This document shows, piece after piece, positions 56,058 through 64,000 of a stretch of DNA of 64,000 nucleotides. The position numbers and the translations under genes are program-made. Below the pieces are notes generated by a model. It saw only the letters and a list, made by a program, of their open reading frames with translations, did no database searches and was not told the origin of the DNA. How positions within the stretch are numbered: position 1 is the stretch's first letter; each line of letters begins with the position of its first letter. Origin of the DNA: Mesorhizobium sp. M1C.F.Ca.ET.210.01.1.1 (lineage in GTDB: Bacteria; Pseudomonadota; Alphaproteobacteria; Rhizobiales; Rhizobiaceae); the NCBI RefSeq assembly GCF_004791585.1, contig NZ_SRUU01000008.1, positions 124,001 to 188,000 of the forward strand. Reading direction: 5' to 3'.

Positions 56058-57008
56058 CTAACCAAATACGTGCAGAACCACCGTCAGCCAGAAGGACGTG
56101 GTGAGTACCGCGCTCGCCGTCGCGATCGTCATCTGGTTCGACGCCAACGCCTGGCCGGTGTTGAACTGGACGGCGATGAGATAGGAATTGATGCCGGAAG
56201 GCAGCGCGGCAACCACCACCGCCACCTTTGCCGTCAGCGGCGGCAGGCCGAGCAGCCAGACCAAGAGCAGAACAAGCGCCGGCATCAGGAAGAGCTTGAG
56301 CACCGACAGCGCGAGCGCCGGCCGGACATTGCCGGATATGCCGAAACGGCGCAGGCTCAGCCCCATGGCAAACAGCGCCACCGGTCCGGCGGTGGCGGCC
56401 AGGGCGTCGACAAGCCTTTCGATTAGGTCCGGCAGCGGCGTGCCGGCAATGCGCCACGCAAGCCCCGTCAGGATGCCGATGATCAGCGGATTGACGAACA
56501 GCCGCCTGAGAAAATTCTGGACGACGCGCAGCGGATGCATCGGCTCGCCGCCGCTACGGCCGAACATCTCGAACAGCACGATCGAGGCCATCATCATGAT
56601 CGGCAGGTGAACCGAGACCAGCAGCGACAGCACCTCGAAGCCGTTCTGGCCGAATATGCCGAGGATGAACGGCGCGCCGAGCAGCACCACATTGGAATAG
56701 GCCGACGACACGCCGCCGACGATGCCGGCGCGGGCGTCACGGCCGAAGATGCGCGTCATGACCAGATGGCCGCAAGCCCACGTAAAGGCGACCGCGCAGA
56801 AATAGGCGCCCCACAGCGACCAAGGGGCCACGCCATGGAAATCCGACTTCACCATGGTCTGGAAGAGCAGCAGCGGCATCGCCACGTTGACGGCGAATTC
56901 GGATATGCCCTCGCCGCTCGCCGGTTTCAGATAGCCGGTGAACCCGGCGAGATAGCCGAGCGCGACGAGACTGAAGACGAAGAGGACGGTTTCGATAAGC
57001 GGAGACAT
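56058..57008 (-). CDS. AEC-family (auxin efflux carrier-like) transporter
   Basis: 316 residues from the ATG at 57008 (coding SPLIETVLFVFSLVALG); a longer start at 57044 is possible. Ten membrane segments in two halves: GISEFAVNVAMPLLLFQTM, AYSNVVLLGAPFILGIFG, NPLIIGILTGLAWRIAGTPL and ASNQMTIATASAVLTTSFW. Bacterial AEC carriers move malate, malonate or similar acids. It follows gabD on the same strand at a distance, so linkage to that pathway is uncertain. Confidence 0.88.
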   Translation of the reverse strand: MSPLIETVLFVFSLVALGYLAGFTGYLKPASGEGISEFAVNVAMPLLLFQTMVKSDFHGVAPWSLWGAYFCAVAFTWACGHLVMTRIFGRDARAGIVGGVSSAYSNVVLLGAPFILGIFGQNGFEVLSLLVSVHLPIMMMASIVLFEMFGRSGGEPMHPLRVVQNFLRRLFVNPLIIGILTGLAWRIAGTPLPDLIERLVDALAATAGPVALFAMGLSLRRFGISGNVRPALALSVLKLFLMPALVLLLVWLLGLPPLTAKVAVVVAALPSGINSYLIAVQFNTGQALASNQMTIATASAVLTTSFWLTVVLHVFG

Positions 57009-57163
57009 TTTTCCCGTGATAGGCGAGCCCCGACTGTCGTGCAATCGGCCAACGGAACCGCTTGCCGCCTACCCGGCGGTCCTCAGCTTGTCTTTCGGCA
57101 CGCTTTGCGATCCCTATATGCCAAACGTGGCCCGGGCCTCTCCGGCCGCCATAGGGACTTCTG

Positions 57164-57712
57164 ATGCTGCGACTTGCCCTGGCGCTTTTCCTGCTTGCCG
57201 TTTCGACCCTCGCCCACGCGACCGACGCGGGTTGGGCGCTGCTGCGCGATGGCGGCCGTGTGGTGCTGCTTCGCCACGCCTTCGTCACCGGGGCGACCGA
57301 TCCGGCGAATTTCGACATCGCCAATTGCGCCACTCAGCTCAACCTTTCGGAGCGCGGCAAGCAGCAGTCAAGCCGCATCGGCGCCCTCTTCGCGGCGCGC
57401 GCGGCGCCGATCGAGCGCGTGCTGTCCAGCCGCTACTGCCGCTGCCTCGACACCGCCCGCATCGCCTTCGAGGCCGAACCGGAACCGTTCGCGCCGCTCG
57501 ATCTGCTCAAGACCGATCCCAATCAGAAGGCCGCTCAGATGGCGGCCGTCCTGAAGGAGATCCGGAACTATTCCGGTTCCGACAATTTGGTGCTGGTCAC
57601 GCATCTGGAAAACATCGTGGCCCTCACCGGCGTCGCACCCCGGGAGGGCGAGGCGGTGGTCGTGGCGCCGGATGGCGACGGCCTCAAGGTGCTCGGCCGC
57701 GTCACCTTCTGA
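57164..57712 (+). CDS. exported histidine phosphatase-family protein
   Basis: 182 residues. Signal peptide MLRLALALFLLAVSTLAHA. The phosphatase core has VVLLRHAFVTGATDP (RHA in place of the usual RHG, with the phospho-accepting His), LSERGKQQSSRIGALF, VLSSRYCRCLDTARIAF with the second Arg, and LVTHLENIVAL with the second His. Ais-like members of this branch are periplasmic and may act on lipid A or other surface phosphates. Divergent from the AEC transporter. Function beyond phosphatase fold is inference. Confidence 0.82.
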   Translation: MLRLALALFLLAVSTLAHATDAGWALLRDGGRVVLLRHAFVTGATDPANFDIANCATQLNLSERGKQQSSRIGALFAARAAPIERVLSSRYCRCLDTARIAFEAEPEPFAPLDLLKTDPNQKAAQMAAVLKEIRNYSGSDNLVLVTHLENIVALTGVAPREGEAVVVAPDGDGLKVLGRVTF

Positions 57713-57935
57713 CGGCGTCGGTCTGAACGGCCCAGTGCTGTGGCTGAAATGCCACAGCCGGAAGAAGCCGCAAGTCCGCCGCAACAATGCCGCTTGCGAC
57801 AACCCGTCGCAGGGTCTATAGGCGCGCTCCCGGTCACGAAAACCGAAGCGAGCACAACGGTTGGAGCTTTCGTCTCCGCCCGCGCAGACGGCTTTGCCGC
57901 ACTGTGTACGGCGCCGTTTCGGAGTGTTGGGACTT

Positions 57936-58002
57936 GCGGGTGTAGCTCATGGAGAGCGCCGGATTTGGCTCCGGAGGCAGGGTTCGATTCCCACACCCAC
58001 CA
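57936..58002 (+). tRNA. shortened tRNA-like sequence, anticodon loop resembling tRNA-Pro(UGG)
   Basis: All four stems can be drawn but the parts are short: acceptor GGGTGT/ACACCC (57938-57943 with 57993-57998) followed by A-CCA, D stem GCTC/GAGC with a 5-base loop, anticodon stem CCGGA/TCCGG with a 6-base loop TTTGGC that contains TGG, and T arm GGG-TTCGATT-CCC with 3 pairs. At about 65 bases it is shorter than a normal tRNA. It may be a decayed tRNA or an unusual one; charging is doubtful. Confidence 0.4.
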
Positions 58003-58075
58003 CACGGATAGCTCAGTTGGGTAGAGCATCAGACTGTTAATCTGACGGCCGAAGGTTCGAATCCTTCTCCATTTG
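58002..58075 (+). tRNA. tRNA-Asn(GUU)-like gene with imperfect acceptor stem
   Basis: D arm GCTCAGTTGGGTAGAGC, anticodon arm TCAGA-CTGTTAA-TCTGA with anticodon GTT at 58036-58038, and T arm GAAGG-TTCGAAT-CCTTC are canonical. The acceptor stem ACACGGA/TCCATTT pairs at only 5 of 7 positions, and no CCA is encoded. It starts where the preceding tRNA-like sequence ends. Possibly a functional tRNA-Asn with a damaged stem, or a remnant of an acquired tRNA pair. Confidence 0.55.
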
Positions 58076-58426
58076 GCCTGATAAGCCAAGGCACCCTTTT
58101 ACGGTGTTATCCAAAAACGGTCCGGGGACCGGAATGCGAGAACTTCACGGACGGCAGGGCTTCGACCTCGCCGGCGCGCGATGTCCTGCGCCATCGGCTC
58201 GCGGCCAGGCCCGCGGTGATGATCAAGGCGCGGCAATGCCGGCAAGGGAGGCTTAGGCCTCCGGCACCCGCGTCGCCGCCCCGCGATCCGCTCCCGAAGG
58301 CCCGCCGCTTGGCGATGCCACCGGTCTCCGGATCATTCGTGCCGGGAGATGAAACGAGAAACGAAAGGACGATCGACGCATGACGTGACGCCTCGCATGG
58401 GGCCATGCCCGACAGGAGTGAAGACA
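58076..58426. other. intergenic stretch without a recognisable gene
   Basis: GC-rich spacer between the tRNA-like pair and the SPFH gene. I see no gene with coding character; only short inverted words such as GGTCCGGGGACC. The upstream spacer 57713-57935 is likewise empty. The SPFH ribosome site AGGAG is at its right end. Confidence 0.5.
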
Positions 58427-59572
58427 ATGAGGACCATTCTCGAAAAGCTTCTTGGACGCCAGCGCGTCCTCGTGAAGGAAAATGAGCGTGCCGTCGCCCT
58501 CTACAAGGGCGAGATCCAGGCTGTCCTGATGCCGGGCGAGCATTGGCTCGCCAACCGGCGCGGCAACCTGGAAATCTCCAGGCACGACCTGAAGAACCCG
58601 GAATTCGTTTCGGCTTACGAGAAGGCGTTGTTCGACAAGCTCCCGGATGTGGCTGCGCGTCACTTCACCGTCGTTCGCACCGGGCGCACCGACGTTGCCG
58701 TCATCGAGCGCGATGGCGCGCTCCATGCCGTTCTCACTCCGGACCGCAAGCTCGTGCTGTGGACGGATGCCGGCCCCTGGAAGGTGACGTCTGTCGACAC
58801 GGCGGCCGATCTCGCCGTCGATCCGGCATTGATGCGCCGGATCGGCCAGGCCCGGAAGACGGAACACGTGTTCCTGCATCCGGTCGTGGACGGCCAGGTC
58901 GGGCTGCTGTTCGTGGACGGCGTCTACACCCGCACGCTTGCGGCGGGCGTGCACGCCTTCTGGAATGTCGGACGCATGGTCCAGGTGAAGGTCGTCGACC
59001 TCAAGCGCCAGTCGCTCGATGTCGCCGGGCAGGAAGTGCTGACCAGGGATCGCGTGACGATCCGCGTCAACATCGCCGCCGAATACCGGATCGTCGATCC
59101 GGTGACGGCGGTGAGCACGGTGAAGGACTTCTCGGAAGCCCTCTACCGCGCCCTGCAGTATGCCTTCCGCAAGACGCTTGGCGCCCTCACCCTCGACCAG
59201 ATCCTCGACAAGAAGGTGACGGTCGATGAGGACGCGGCGGCCAAGGTGCGTGCCGACATGGCCGCGATCGGCGTCGAGGTCAGCGATATCGCGCTCAAGG
59301 ATGTCATCCTGCCGGGCGATATGCGCGAGATCCTCAACCAGGTGGTTTCGGCCGAGAAGCAGGCCGAGGCTAACGTCATCCGTCGCCGCGAGGAGACGAA
59401 CGCCACGCGTTCGCTGCTCAACACGGCCAGGGTGATGGCCGAGAACCCGGTGATGCTGCGGCTGAAGGAGCTCGAGGCTCTTGAGGCCATCGCCGGCAAG
59501 GTCGAGCGCCTGACCGTCCACAACGGAACGGGCGGGCTGCTCAACGACCTGGTCAAGCTTCGCGAAGGCTGA
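58427..59572 (+). CDS. SPFH/band-7 domain protein (slipin-like)
   Basis: 381 residues from the ATG at 58427 with AGGAG 9 bases before it. N-terminal part 1-150 is a variable region (VLVKENERAVALYKGEIQAV, MPGEHWLANRRGNLEI). The SPFH domain follows: VDLKRQSLDVAGQEVLTRDR, VTIRVNIAAEYRIVDPVTAV, ALYRALQYAFRKTLGALTLD, IGVEVSDIALKDVILPGDMR, and a coiled coil (EKQAEANVIRRREETNATRS). No N-terminal membrane segment is obvious, unlike classical stomatins. Such proteins form rings or microdomains. Followed by a repeat element and a strong terminator. Confidence 0.82.
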   Translation: MRTILEKLLGRQRVLVKENERAVALYKGEIQAVLMPGEHWLANRRGNLEISRHDLKNPEFVSAYEKALFDKLPDVAARHFTVVRTGRTDVAVIERDGALHAVLTPDRKLVLWTDAGPWKVTSVDTAADLAVDPALMRRIGQARKTEHVFLHPVVDGQVGLLFVDGVYTRTLAAGVHAFWNVGRMVQVKVVDLKRQSLDVAGQEVLTRDRVTIRVNIAAEYRIVDPVTAVSTVKDFSEALYRALQYAFRKTLGALTLDQILDKKVTVDEDAAAKVRADMAAIGVEVSDIALKDVILPGDMREILNQVVSAEKQAEANVIRRREETNATRSLLNTARVMAENPVMLRLKELEALEAIAGKVERLTVHNGTGGLLNDLVKLREG

Positions 59573-59621
59573 TGCATGTCGCCCAAAAGTGGTTCCGGTT
59601 TTGGAACAAACGACATGCATC
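59571..59621. repeat. palindromic element at the end of the SPFH gene
   Basis: Perfect arms GATGCATGTCG (59571-59581) and CGACATGCATC (59611-59621) enclose CCAAAA...TTTTGG. The left arm contains the last two bases of the SPFH stop codon. Similar CATGTCG...CGACATG palindromes recur in Mesorhizobium intergenic regions. Confidence 0.65.
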
Positions 59622-59650
59622 GAAACAAAGGCTGACATGCGTCAAATGGG

Positions 59651-59679
59651 AAGGGCCGCCGAGCCAACCGGCGGCCCTT
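59651..59679 (+). terminator. intrinsic terminator of the SPFH gene
   Basis: Perfect 11-base stem AAGGGCCGCCG (59651-59661) and CGGCGGCCCTT (59669-59679) with a 7-base loop, then CTTGCGTTT. It separates the SPFH gene from the acpXL cluster. Confidence 0.75.
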
Positions 59680-59807
59680 CTTGCGTTTCGAAAGCCAGCA
59701 TCCCATCTGCACCGGGCTTATCAGGCCTTTTCCTACCCGGAAAAACCGATTAGACAGCGCCCAAACAAGATGCGGACAGATTCCGCCCGCAACCGAAGGA
59801 AGAGCCC

Positions 59808-60089
59808 TTGTCCACCACATTCGAGAAAGTCGCCAAGATCATTGCCGACACCAGCGAGATCGATATCGACACCATCACGCCCGAAAGCCACACCATCGAC
59901 GATCTCGGCATCGACAGCCTCGATTTCCTCGACATCGTCTTTGCCATCGACAAGGAATTCGGCATCAAGGTGCCGCTGGAGAAATGGACGCAGGAGGTCA
60001 ATGACGGCAAGGCCTCGACCGACGACTACTTCGTCATGAAGAACCTGTGCGCCAAGATCGACGCGCTGGTCGCGGCCAAGGCGGCCTGA
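59808..60089 (+). CDS. acpXL: acyl carrier protein AcpXL for very-long-chain lipid A fatty acid
   Basis: 93 residues starting at a TTG (59808), supported by GAAGGAAG just upstream and by the conserved [18 protein letters not shown] opening. The phosphopantetheine site is Ser37 in [20 protein letters not shown]. The C-terminal extension relative to AcpP ([20 protein letters not shown]) is typical of AcpXL. It carries the 27-hydroxyoctacosanoate chain made by the following ketosynthases and transferred to lipid A by LpxXL. First gene of the plus-strand cluster. Confidence 0.94.
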   Translation: MSTTFEKVAKIIADTSEIDIDTITPESHTIDDLGIDSLDFLDIVFAIDKEFGIKVPLEKWTQEVNDGKASTDDYFVMKNLCAKIDALVAAKAA

Positions 60090-60144
60090 GACTGTTCGGG
60101 CGCGGCCTTGACGCGCCCTGCCTGCTGACCCAGAACAGCCGCCC

Positions 60145-61332
60145 ATGAGTTCCCACGACGTCGTCATCACCGGCATCGGCCTTGTCTCTTCACTGGGAGA
60201 GGGTCCGGATGCGCATTGGCAGAAGCTGACCAGGCTCGGCGTTGAGCCGGTGCTCGATGCGACCCGCTTCGCTCCTTACACCATCCACCCCCTGCCCGAG
60301 ATCGACTGGAACCTGCAGATCGCCAAGCGTGGCGACCAGCGCCAGATGGAAACCTGGCAGCGGCTTGGCACCTATGTTGCCGGCCTTGCGCTGGACGATG
60401 CCGGTATCAAGGGCAATGACGAGCTCTGCGCGACCATGGACATGGTGGTGGCCGCCGGCGGCGGCGAGCGCGACGAGGCCGTCGACAGCGCGATCCTCGC
60501 CGCCTCGGAAAGCCGCAACGACCGCGACGTGCTGCTCAACGAGAAGCTGACCACGGAATTGCGGCCGACGCTGTTCCTGGCCCAGCTTTCCAACCTGCTC
60601 GCCGGCAACATCTCGATCGTGCACAAGGTCACCGGCTCGTCCCGCACCTTCATGGGCGAGGAGGGCGCCGGCGTATCCGCCGTCGAGACCGCGGCCGCGC
60701 GCATCCGCTCCGGCCAGTCGACGCATGTGCTGGTCGGCGGTGCGTTCCAGACCGAGCATTCCGACATGCTGCTCGGCTACGAGCTTGCCGGCTACCTGCA
60801 TCGCGGGCCCTGGAAGCCGGTCTGGCAGCGTCAAGGCAGCGAAGGCGGCGGCGTGGTGACCGGCTCCGGCGGCGCCTTCCTGGTGCTGGAGCAGCGCGAG
60901 CATGCGCAGAGCCGCGGGCGCAAGGTCTACGCCGAACTTGGCCCGGTGATTTCCGGCCGTGCCAGGCGCCGGCGCGGCGAGTTGGATGCCGAGATCGCCA
61001 TGCTGCTGAAGCAGGCGGCGCTGCCCGCCGGTGAATTGCTGACGATTTCCGGGGCCTCCGGCGCGCATGCCGCCACGGCGGCCGAAAAGGCGGCGCTCGA
61101 CGCAAATCCGGCGCTTGCCGTGCGCGCCTTCTCGACGCTGACCGGCCACATGAAGGAAGCGCAGTTTCCGTTCGCCGTTGCGCTGGCGGCCCTCGCCGTC
61201 GACCGAAAGGCCGGCTACCCCGCTTTCGATGCAACGGTGGAGCGGCAATTCGAGGGCGCCGCCGAGACCGTCCTTGCAACCGCAATCGGCTATCACCAAT
61301 TCGAAGGCCTTGGGCTTATCAAAGCCGCTTAG
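60145..61332 (+). CDS. fabF2XL: ketosynthase-like protein FabF2XL lacking the catalytic cysteine
   Basis: 395 residues with ketosynthase fold: VVITGIGLVSSLGEG at the start, HVLVGGAFQTEHSDMLLGYE, GGGVVTGSGGAFLVLEQREH, GASGAHAATAAEKAAL and LTGHMKEAQFPFAVALAALA. At the nucleophile elbow, where FabF has TACASG, this protein reads KVTGSSRTFMGEEGAG (161-176), so the cysteine is absent. The two histidine regions remain partly. It therefore resembles a chain-length-factor-type partner of the next gene product. It follows acpXL by 55 bases; the dehydratase gene fabZXL usually found between them in other rhizobia is not present here. Confidence 0.9.
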   Translation: MSSHDVVITGIGLVSSLGEGPDAHWQKLTRLGVEPVLDATRFAPYTIHPLPEIDWNLQIAKRGDQRQMETWQRLGTYVAGLALDDAGIKGNDELCATMDMVVAAGGGERDEAVDSAILAASESRNDRDVLLNEKLTTELRPTLFLAQLSNLLAGNISIVHKVTGSSRTFMGEEGAGVSAVETAAARIRSGQSTHVLVGGAFQTEHSDMLLGYELAGYLHRGPWKPVWQRQGSEGGGVVTGSGGAFLVLEQREHAQSRGRKVYAELGPVISGRARRRRGELDAEIAMLLKQAALPAGELLTISGASGAHAATAAEKAALDANPALAVRAFSTLTGHMKEAQFPFAVALAALAVDRKAGYPAFDATVERQFEGAAETVLATAIGYHQFEGLGLIKAA

Positions 61333-61352
61333 AGCGAAGGCAGACAACAAAC

Positions 61353-62624
61353 ATGGCCAATCTCCGCGATCACATGGGCAGGCCGATCGTCGCCGTGACC
61401 GGCATCGGCGTGGTGACCTCGCTCGGCGTCGGCAAGGCCGACAACTGGGCGGCGCTGACCTCGGGCAAGTCCGGCATCCATCCGATCACCCGCTTTCCGG
61501 TCGATCACCTGAACACCCGCATTTCCGGCATGGTCGATTTCCTGCCGTCGAGCTCCAAGGGCGCCAGCCCCCTCACCTACGAGCTGGCAGAAACCGCGGC
61601 TCAGGAAGCAGTCTCGGAAGCTGGCCTCGATTCCGGCGATTTCGGCGGACCGCTGTTCTTGGCCTCGCCGCCGGTGGAGCTCGACTGGGCCGACCGCTTC
61701 TCGCTCTACAATTCCGACAAGAAGGATGGCGGTTCCGAGAGATTGCTGCGCGTCGCCCGCGCGGTGAAGGAGCTCGACATCTTCGAGACCACCCAGTTCG
61801 GCTCGATCGCCGACCGCCTGGCTGATCGCTTTGGCACGCGCGGCCTGCCGATCACGCTCTCGACGGCCTGTGCCTCCGGCGCTACTGCCATCCAGCTCGG
61901 CGTCGAGGCGATCCGTCGCGGCGAATGCGACAAGGCGCTGTCGATCGGCGCCGACGGTTCCGCGACGGCCGAGGCGCTGATCCGGTTCTCGCTGCTCTCG
62001 GCGCTCTCCACCCACAACGATATTCCCGAAAAAGCGTCAAAACCCTTCTCCAAGGACCGTGACGGCTTCGTACTCGCCGAAGGCTCCGGCGCGCTGGTGC
62101 TGGAATCGCTTGAAGCGGCCCTTGCCCGCGGCGCGACGGTCCTCGGTATCATGCGCGGTTGTGGCGAAAAGGCCGACGACTTCCATCGCACCCGCTCCAA
62201 GCCCGACGGCTCTCCGGCTATCGCCGCCGTGCGCGCCGCGCTTGCCGATGCAGGCTTGGGCGAAGACGAGATCGACTACGTCAACGCGCACGGCACCTCG
62301 ACGCCGGAAAACGACAAGATGGAGCATCTGTCGCTGTCGACGGTGTTCGGCGAGCGGATCGGCTCGATGCCGATCTCGTCCAACAAGTCGATGATCGGCC
62401 ACACGCTGTCGGCCGCAGGCGCGGTCGAAGCCGCGTTCTCGCTGATGACGATGCGCGAAAGCGTCATCCCGCCGACGATCAACTACGACAATCCCGACCC
62501 GGCGATCGTGCTCGACGTCGTGCCGAACAAGAAGCGCAATGCCGAAGTCGGCACGGTTCTGTCGAACTCCTTCGGCTTCGGCGGCCAGAACACCTGCCTT
62601 GTCATGGCGCGGGAACCGGTCTAA
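61353..62624 (+). CDS. fabF1XL: beta-ketoacyl-ACP synthase FabF1XL
   Basis: 423 residues, a complete FabF-type ketosynthase: PIVAVTGIGVVTSLGVGKAD, nucleophile Cys173 in ITLSTACASGATAIQLG, first His in DYVNAHGTSTPENDKMEH, Lys-His in SSNKSMIGHTLSAAGAVEAA, and the FGFGGQNTCLV end. It elongates acyl chains on AcpXL towards C28. Starts 20 bases after fabF2XL. The active enzyme next to a cysteine-less paralogue suggests a heterodimer like the KS/CLF of type II polyketide synthases. Confidence 0.94.
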   Translation: MANLRDHMGRPIVAVTGIGVVTSLGVGKADNWAALTSGKSGIHPITRFPVDHLNTRISGMVDFLPSSSKGASPLTYELAETAAQEAVSEAGLDSGDFGGPLFLASPPVELDWADRFSLYNSDKKDGGSERLLRVARAVKELDIFETTQFGSIADRLADRFGTRGLPITLSTACASGATAIQLGVEAIRRGECDKALSIGADGSATAEALIRFSLLSALSTHNDIPEKASKPFSKDRDGFVLAEGSGALVLESLEAALARGATVLGIMRGCGEKADDFHRTRSKPDGSPAIAAVRAALADAGLGEDEIDYVNAHGTSTPENDKMEHLSLSTVFGERIGSMPISSNKSMIGHTLSAAGAVEAAFSLMTMRESVIPPTINYDNPDPAIVLDVVPNKKRNAEVGTVLSNSFGFGGQNTCLVMAREPV

Positions 62625-62662
62625 GCGGACGTTTTTCCGCTTCCACAGCACCGACAGGCCAA

Positions 62663-63691
62663 ATGCGCGCATTGCAACTTATCGAGGACCGCCGCCTTGA
62701 AACGGTGGACCTGCCGCCTCCCCCGCCGCCTTCATTGGGCGAAGTGACGCTCCGCATCAAGGCGGTGGCGCTCAACCATATCGACGTCTGGGGCTGGCGC
62801 GGCATGGCTTTCGCCAAACGCAAGCTGCCGCTGGTCGTCGGCGCCGAAGCCTCTGGCGAGGTCGAGGCGGTCGGGCCTGGCGTTTCCAACCTGCTGCCGG
62901 GGCAATTGGTGTCGATCTACGGCGCGCGCACCTGCGGGCTTTGCCGCGCCTGCCGTGAGGGCCGCGACAATCTCTGCGAGCATGTCTCCGGCGTCCACGG
63001 CTTCCATCTGGACGGCTTCGCGCAGGAGAAGATCAACCTGCCGGCCCGCCTGCTGGTGCCTGCCCCGCCCGGCGTCACCGAGATCGGCGCGGCGGTCGCC
63101 CCCGTCACCTTCGGCACGGTCGAGCACATGCTGTTCGACAATGCGAGACTGGAACCGGGCGAGACCATCCTCGTCCATGCCGGTGGCTCCGGAATTGGCA
63201 CTGCCGCGATTCAATTGGCGAAGCGCATGGGCTGCACGGTCATCACCACGGTCGGCTCGAACGACAAGATCGACAAGGCCAAGGCGCTGGGCGCCGACCA
63301 TGTCATCAACTACCGCGAGGACCGCTTCGAAGGCGTGGTGCGCAAGCTGACCAAGAAGAAGGGCGTCGATGTCGTCTTCGAGCATGTCGGCGCCGACACC
63401 TTCGCCGGCTCGATGCTGTGCCTGAGGCGTGGCGGCCGTCTCGTCACCTGCGGCTCGACATCCGGCGTGTCGACCCAGATCAATTTGATGCAGCTTTTCC
63501 AGCAGCAGCTGAAGCTGCTCGGCTCCTTCGGCTGCCGCATGGAGAACATGGCCAACGCCATGCAGAAGATGGCGGCGGGCCTCGTTGCCCCGGTCATCGA
63601 CACCGAAGTCGGCTTCGACGACATCGACGCCGCGCTGAAGCGCATGGAAGGCCGCGACGTCTTCGGCAAGATCATCCTGCGCGTTTCCTGA
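62663..63691 (+). CDS. adh2XL: zinc-type alcohol dehydrogenase Adh2XL
   Basis: 342 residues from the ATG at 62663; the open frame upstream is a shadow of fabF1XL. MDR superfamily: VALNHIDVWGWRGMAFAKRK, PLVVGAEASGEVEAVGPGVS, structural zinc lobe CGLCRACREGRDNLC, cofactor loop VHAGGSGIGTAAIQLAKRMG. The catalytic Cys-x-H-E of classical ADH is not seen, closer to quinone-reductase-like members. Part of the VLCFA cluster; its step (for example acting on the hydroxy-acyl chain) is not firmly known. Confidence 0.9.
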   Translation: MRALQLIEDRRLETVDLPPPPPPSLGEVTLRIKAVALNHIDVWGWRGMAFAKRKLPLVVGAEASGEVEAVGPGVSNLLPGQLVSIYGARTCGLCRACREGRDNLCEHVSGVHGFHLDGFAQEKINLPARLLVPAPPGVTEIGAAVAPVTFGTVEHMLFDNARLEPGETILVHAGGSGIGTAAIQLAKRMGCTVITTVGSNDKIDKAKALGADHVINYREDRFEGVVRKLTKKKGVDVVFEHVGADTFAGSMLCLRRGGRLVTCGSTSGVSTQINLMQLFQQQLKLLGSFGCRMENMANAMQKMAAGLVAPVIDTEVGFDDIDAALKRMEGRDVFGKIILRVS

Positions 63692-63696
63692 CGCGA

Positions 63697-64000
63697 ATGG
63701 TCGGCAAGGTGCTCAAGAAAGCCCGCCGGGACTTCGTGTTCCGCTATGGCCGGCGGCTGCGCCAGATGGAGCACTGGCTGGTCGCGCGGCTTGCCATGTC
63801 GATGATCTGGCTCCTGCGCCTCCTGCCGCCCGACCGGGCGCTCAACTTCGCCGACCGCGTCGCCCGCCGCATCGGTCCTCTGGTCGGGCGGCATCGTGTG
63901 GCCGTCAACAATCTGCGCCTTGCCTATCCGGAAAAGAGCGATGCCGAGATCGAGGCCATCGCATCGGACATGTGGGGCAACATGGCCCGCCTCGCCGCCG
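63697..64000 (+). CDS. lpxXL: lipid A very-long-chain acyltransferase LpxXL, 3' end outside the window
   Basis: 101 residues visible from the ATG at 63697, 5 bases after the adh2XL stop. The LpxL/HtrB family N-terminus is clear: basic start, membrane anchor LAMSMIWLLRLLPPDRALNF, then VAVNNLRLAYPEKSDAEIEA and the DMWGNMARLAA segment (family: W.N.GR...). The catalytic H-x4-D/E lies beyond the cut. It transfers the C28 hydroxy acid from AcpXL to lipid A. Confidence 0.9.
   Translation, partial: MVGKVLKKARRDFVFRYGRRLRQMEHWLVARLAMSMIWLLRLLPPDRALNFADRVARRIGPLVGRHRVAVNNLRLAYPEKSDAEIEAIASDMWGNMARLAA

Overview
The window reads as a chromosomal segment of a GC-rich alphaproteobacterium of the Rhizobiales, most likely Mesorhizobium or a close relative. 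The pointers are a very-long-chain acyl carrier cluster for lipid A (acpXL, two ketosynthases, adh2XL, lpxXL), the rhizobial iron regulator RirA beside hmuPSTUV, a phasin, bifunctional PutA with a divergent Lrp-type regulator, and palindromic intergenic elements of rhizobial style. No species-level claim is possible from sequence reading alone.

Layout. 1-3551: end of a flavodoxin-fold quinone reductase, then an adaptor/permease/ATPase export operon whose adaptor gene is frameshifted. 3825-8816: five tightly coupled minus-strand genes (STAS, GHKL-type ATPase, SpoIIE-type PP2C phosphatase, STAS-methyltransferase fusion, degenerate GHKL protein), preceded by a GGDEF-EAL protein (8927-10666). This looks like a partner-switching signalling module with an unusual methyltransferase arm and is the most novel-looking system here. 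10950-14694: accessory-looking stretch with a ligase fragment, three tandem ~178 bp repeats, an AraC regulator and small orphan genes. 14737-19188: cupin, CutC, GNAT, methyltransferase, SRPBCC and acyltransferase genes. 19393-23151: form II CO-dehydrogenase-like operon (coxS, coxL, coxM). 23596-26643: FIST sensor, hybrid histidine kinase and convergent LuxR-type response regulator, reminiscent of NosP/NahK signalling.

26852-33001: fumarylpyruvate/fumarylacetoacetate hydrolase, zeta-class isomerase and alcohol dehydrogenase; a divergent EamA exporter/MocR regulator pair with a palindromic operator candidate; MaoC hydratase and phasin. 33070-43468: DUF445 protein, RirA with its own IRO-type box, and a divergent haem uptake locus: hmuP-S-T-U-V on the minus strand, haem receptor, unknown exported protein, TonB and an IsdG-type haem monooxygenase on the plus strand, around one shared control region. 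43522-57712: RhiA-like protein, Crp-family regulator, secreted protease, putA/putR, MauG-like peroxidase with YtkA-like partner, sugar kinase, aldose epimerase, succinate-semialdehyde dehydrogenase, AEC transporter and exported histidine phosphatase. 57936-58075: two adjacent, structurally imperfect tRNA-like sequences. 58427-59572: SPFH protein. 59808-64000: the lipid A very-long-chain fatty acid cluster, cut off inside lpxXL.

Functional themes are iron and haem homeostasis, catabolism of aromatic, proline and gamma-aminobutyrate-type substrates, signalling by phospho-switch and cyclic-di-GMP, and outer-membrane lipid synthesis. No CRISPR array, intact insertion sequence or prophage was seen.
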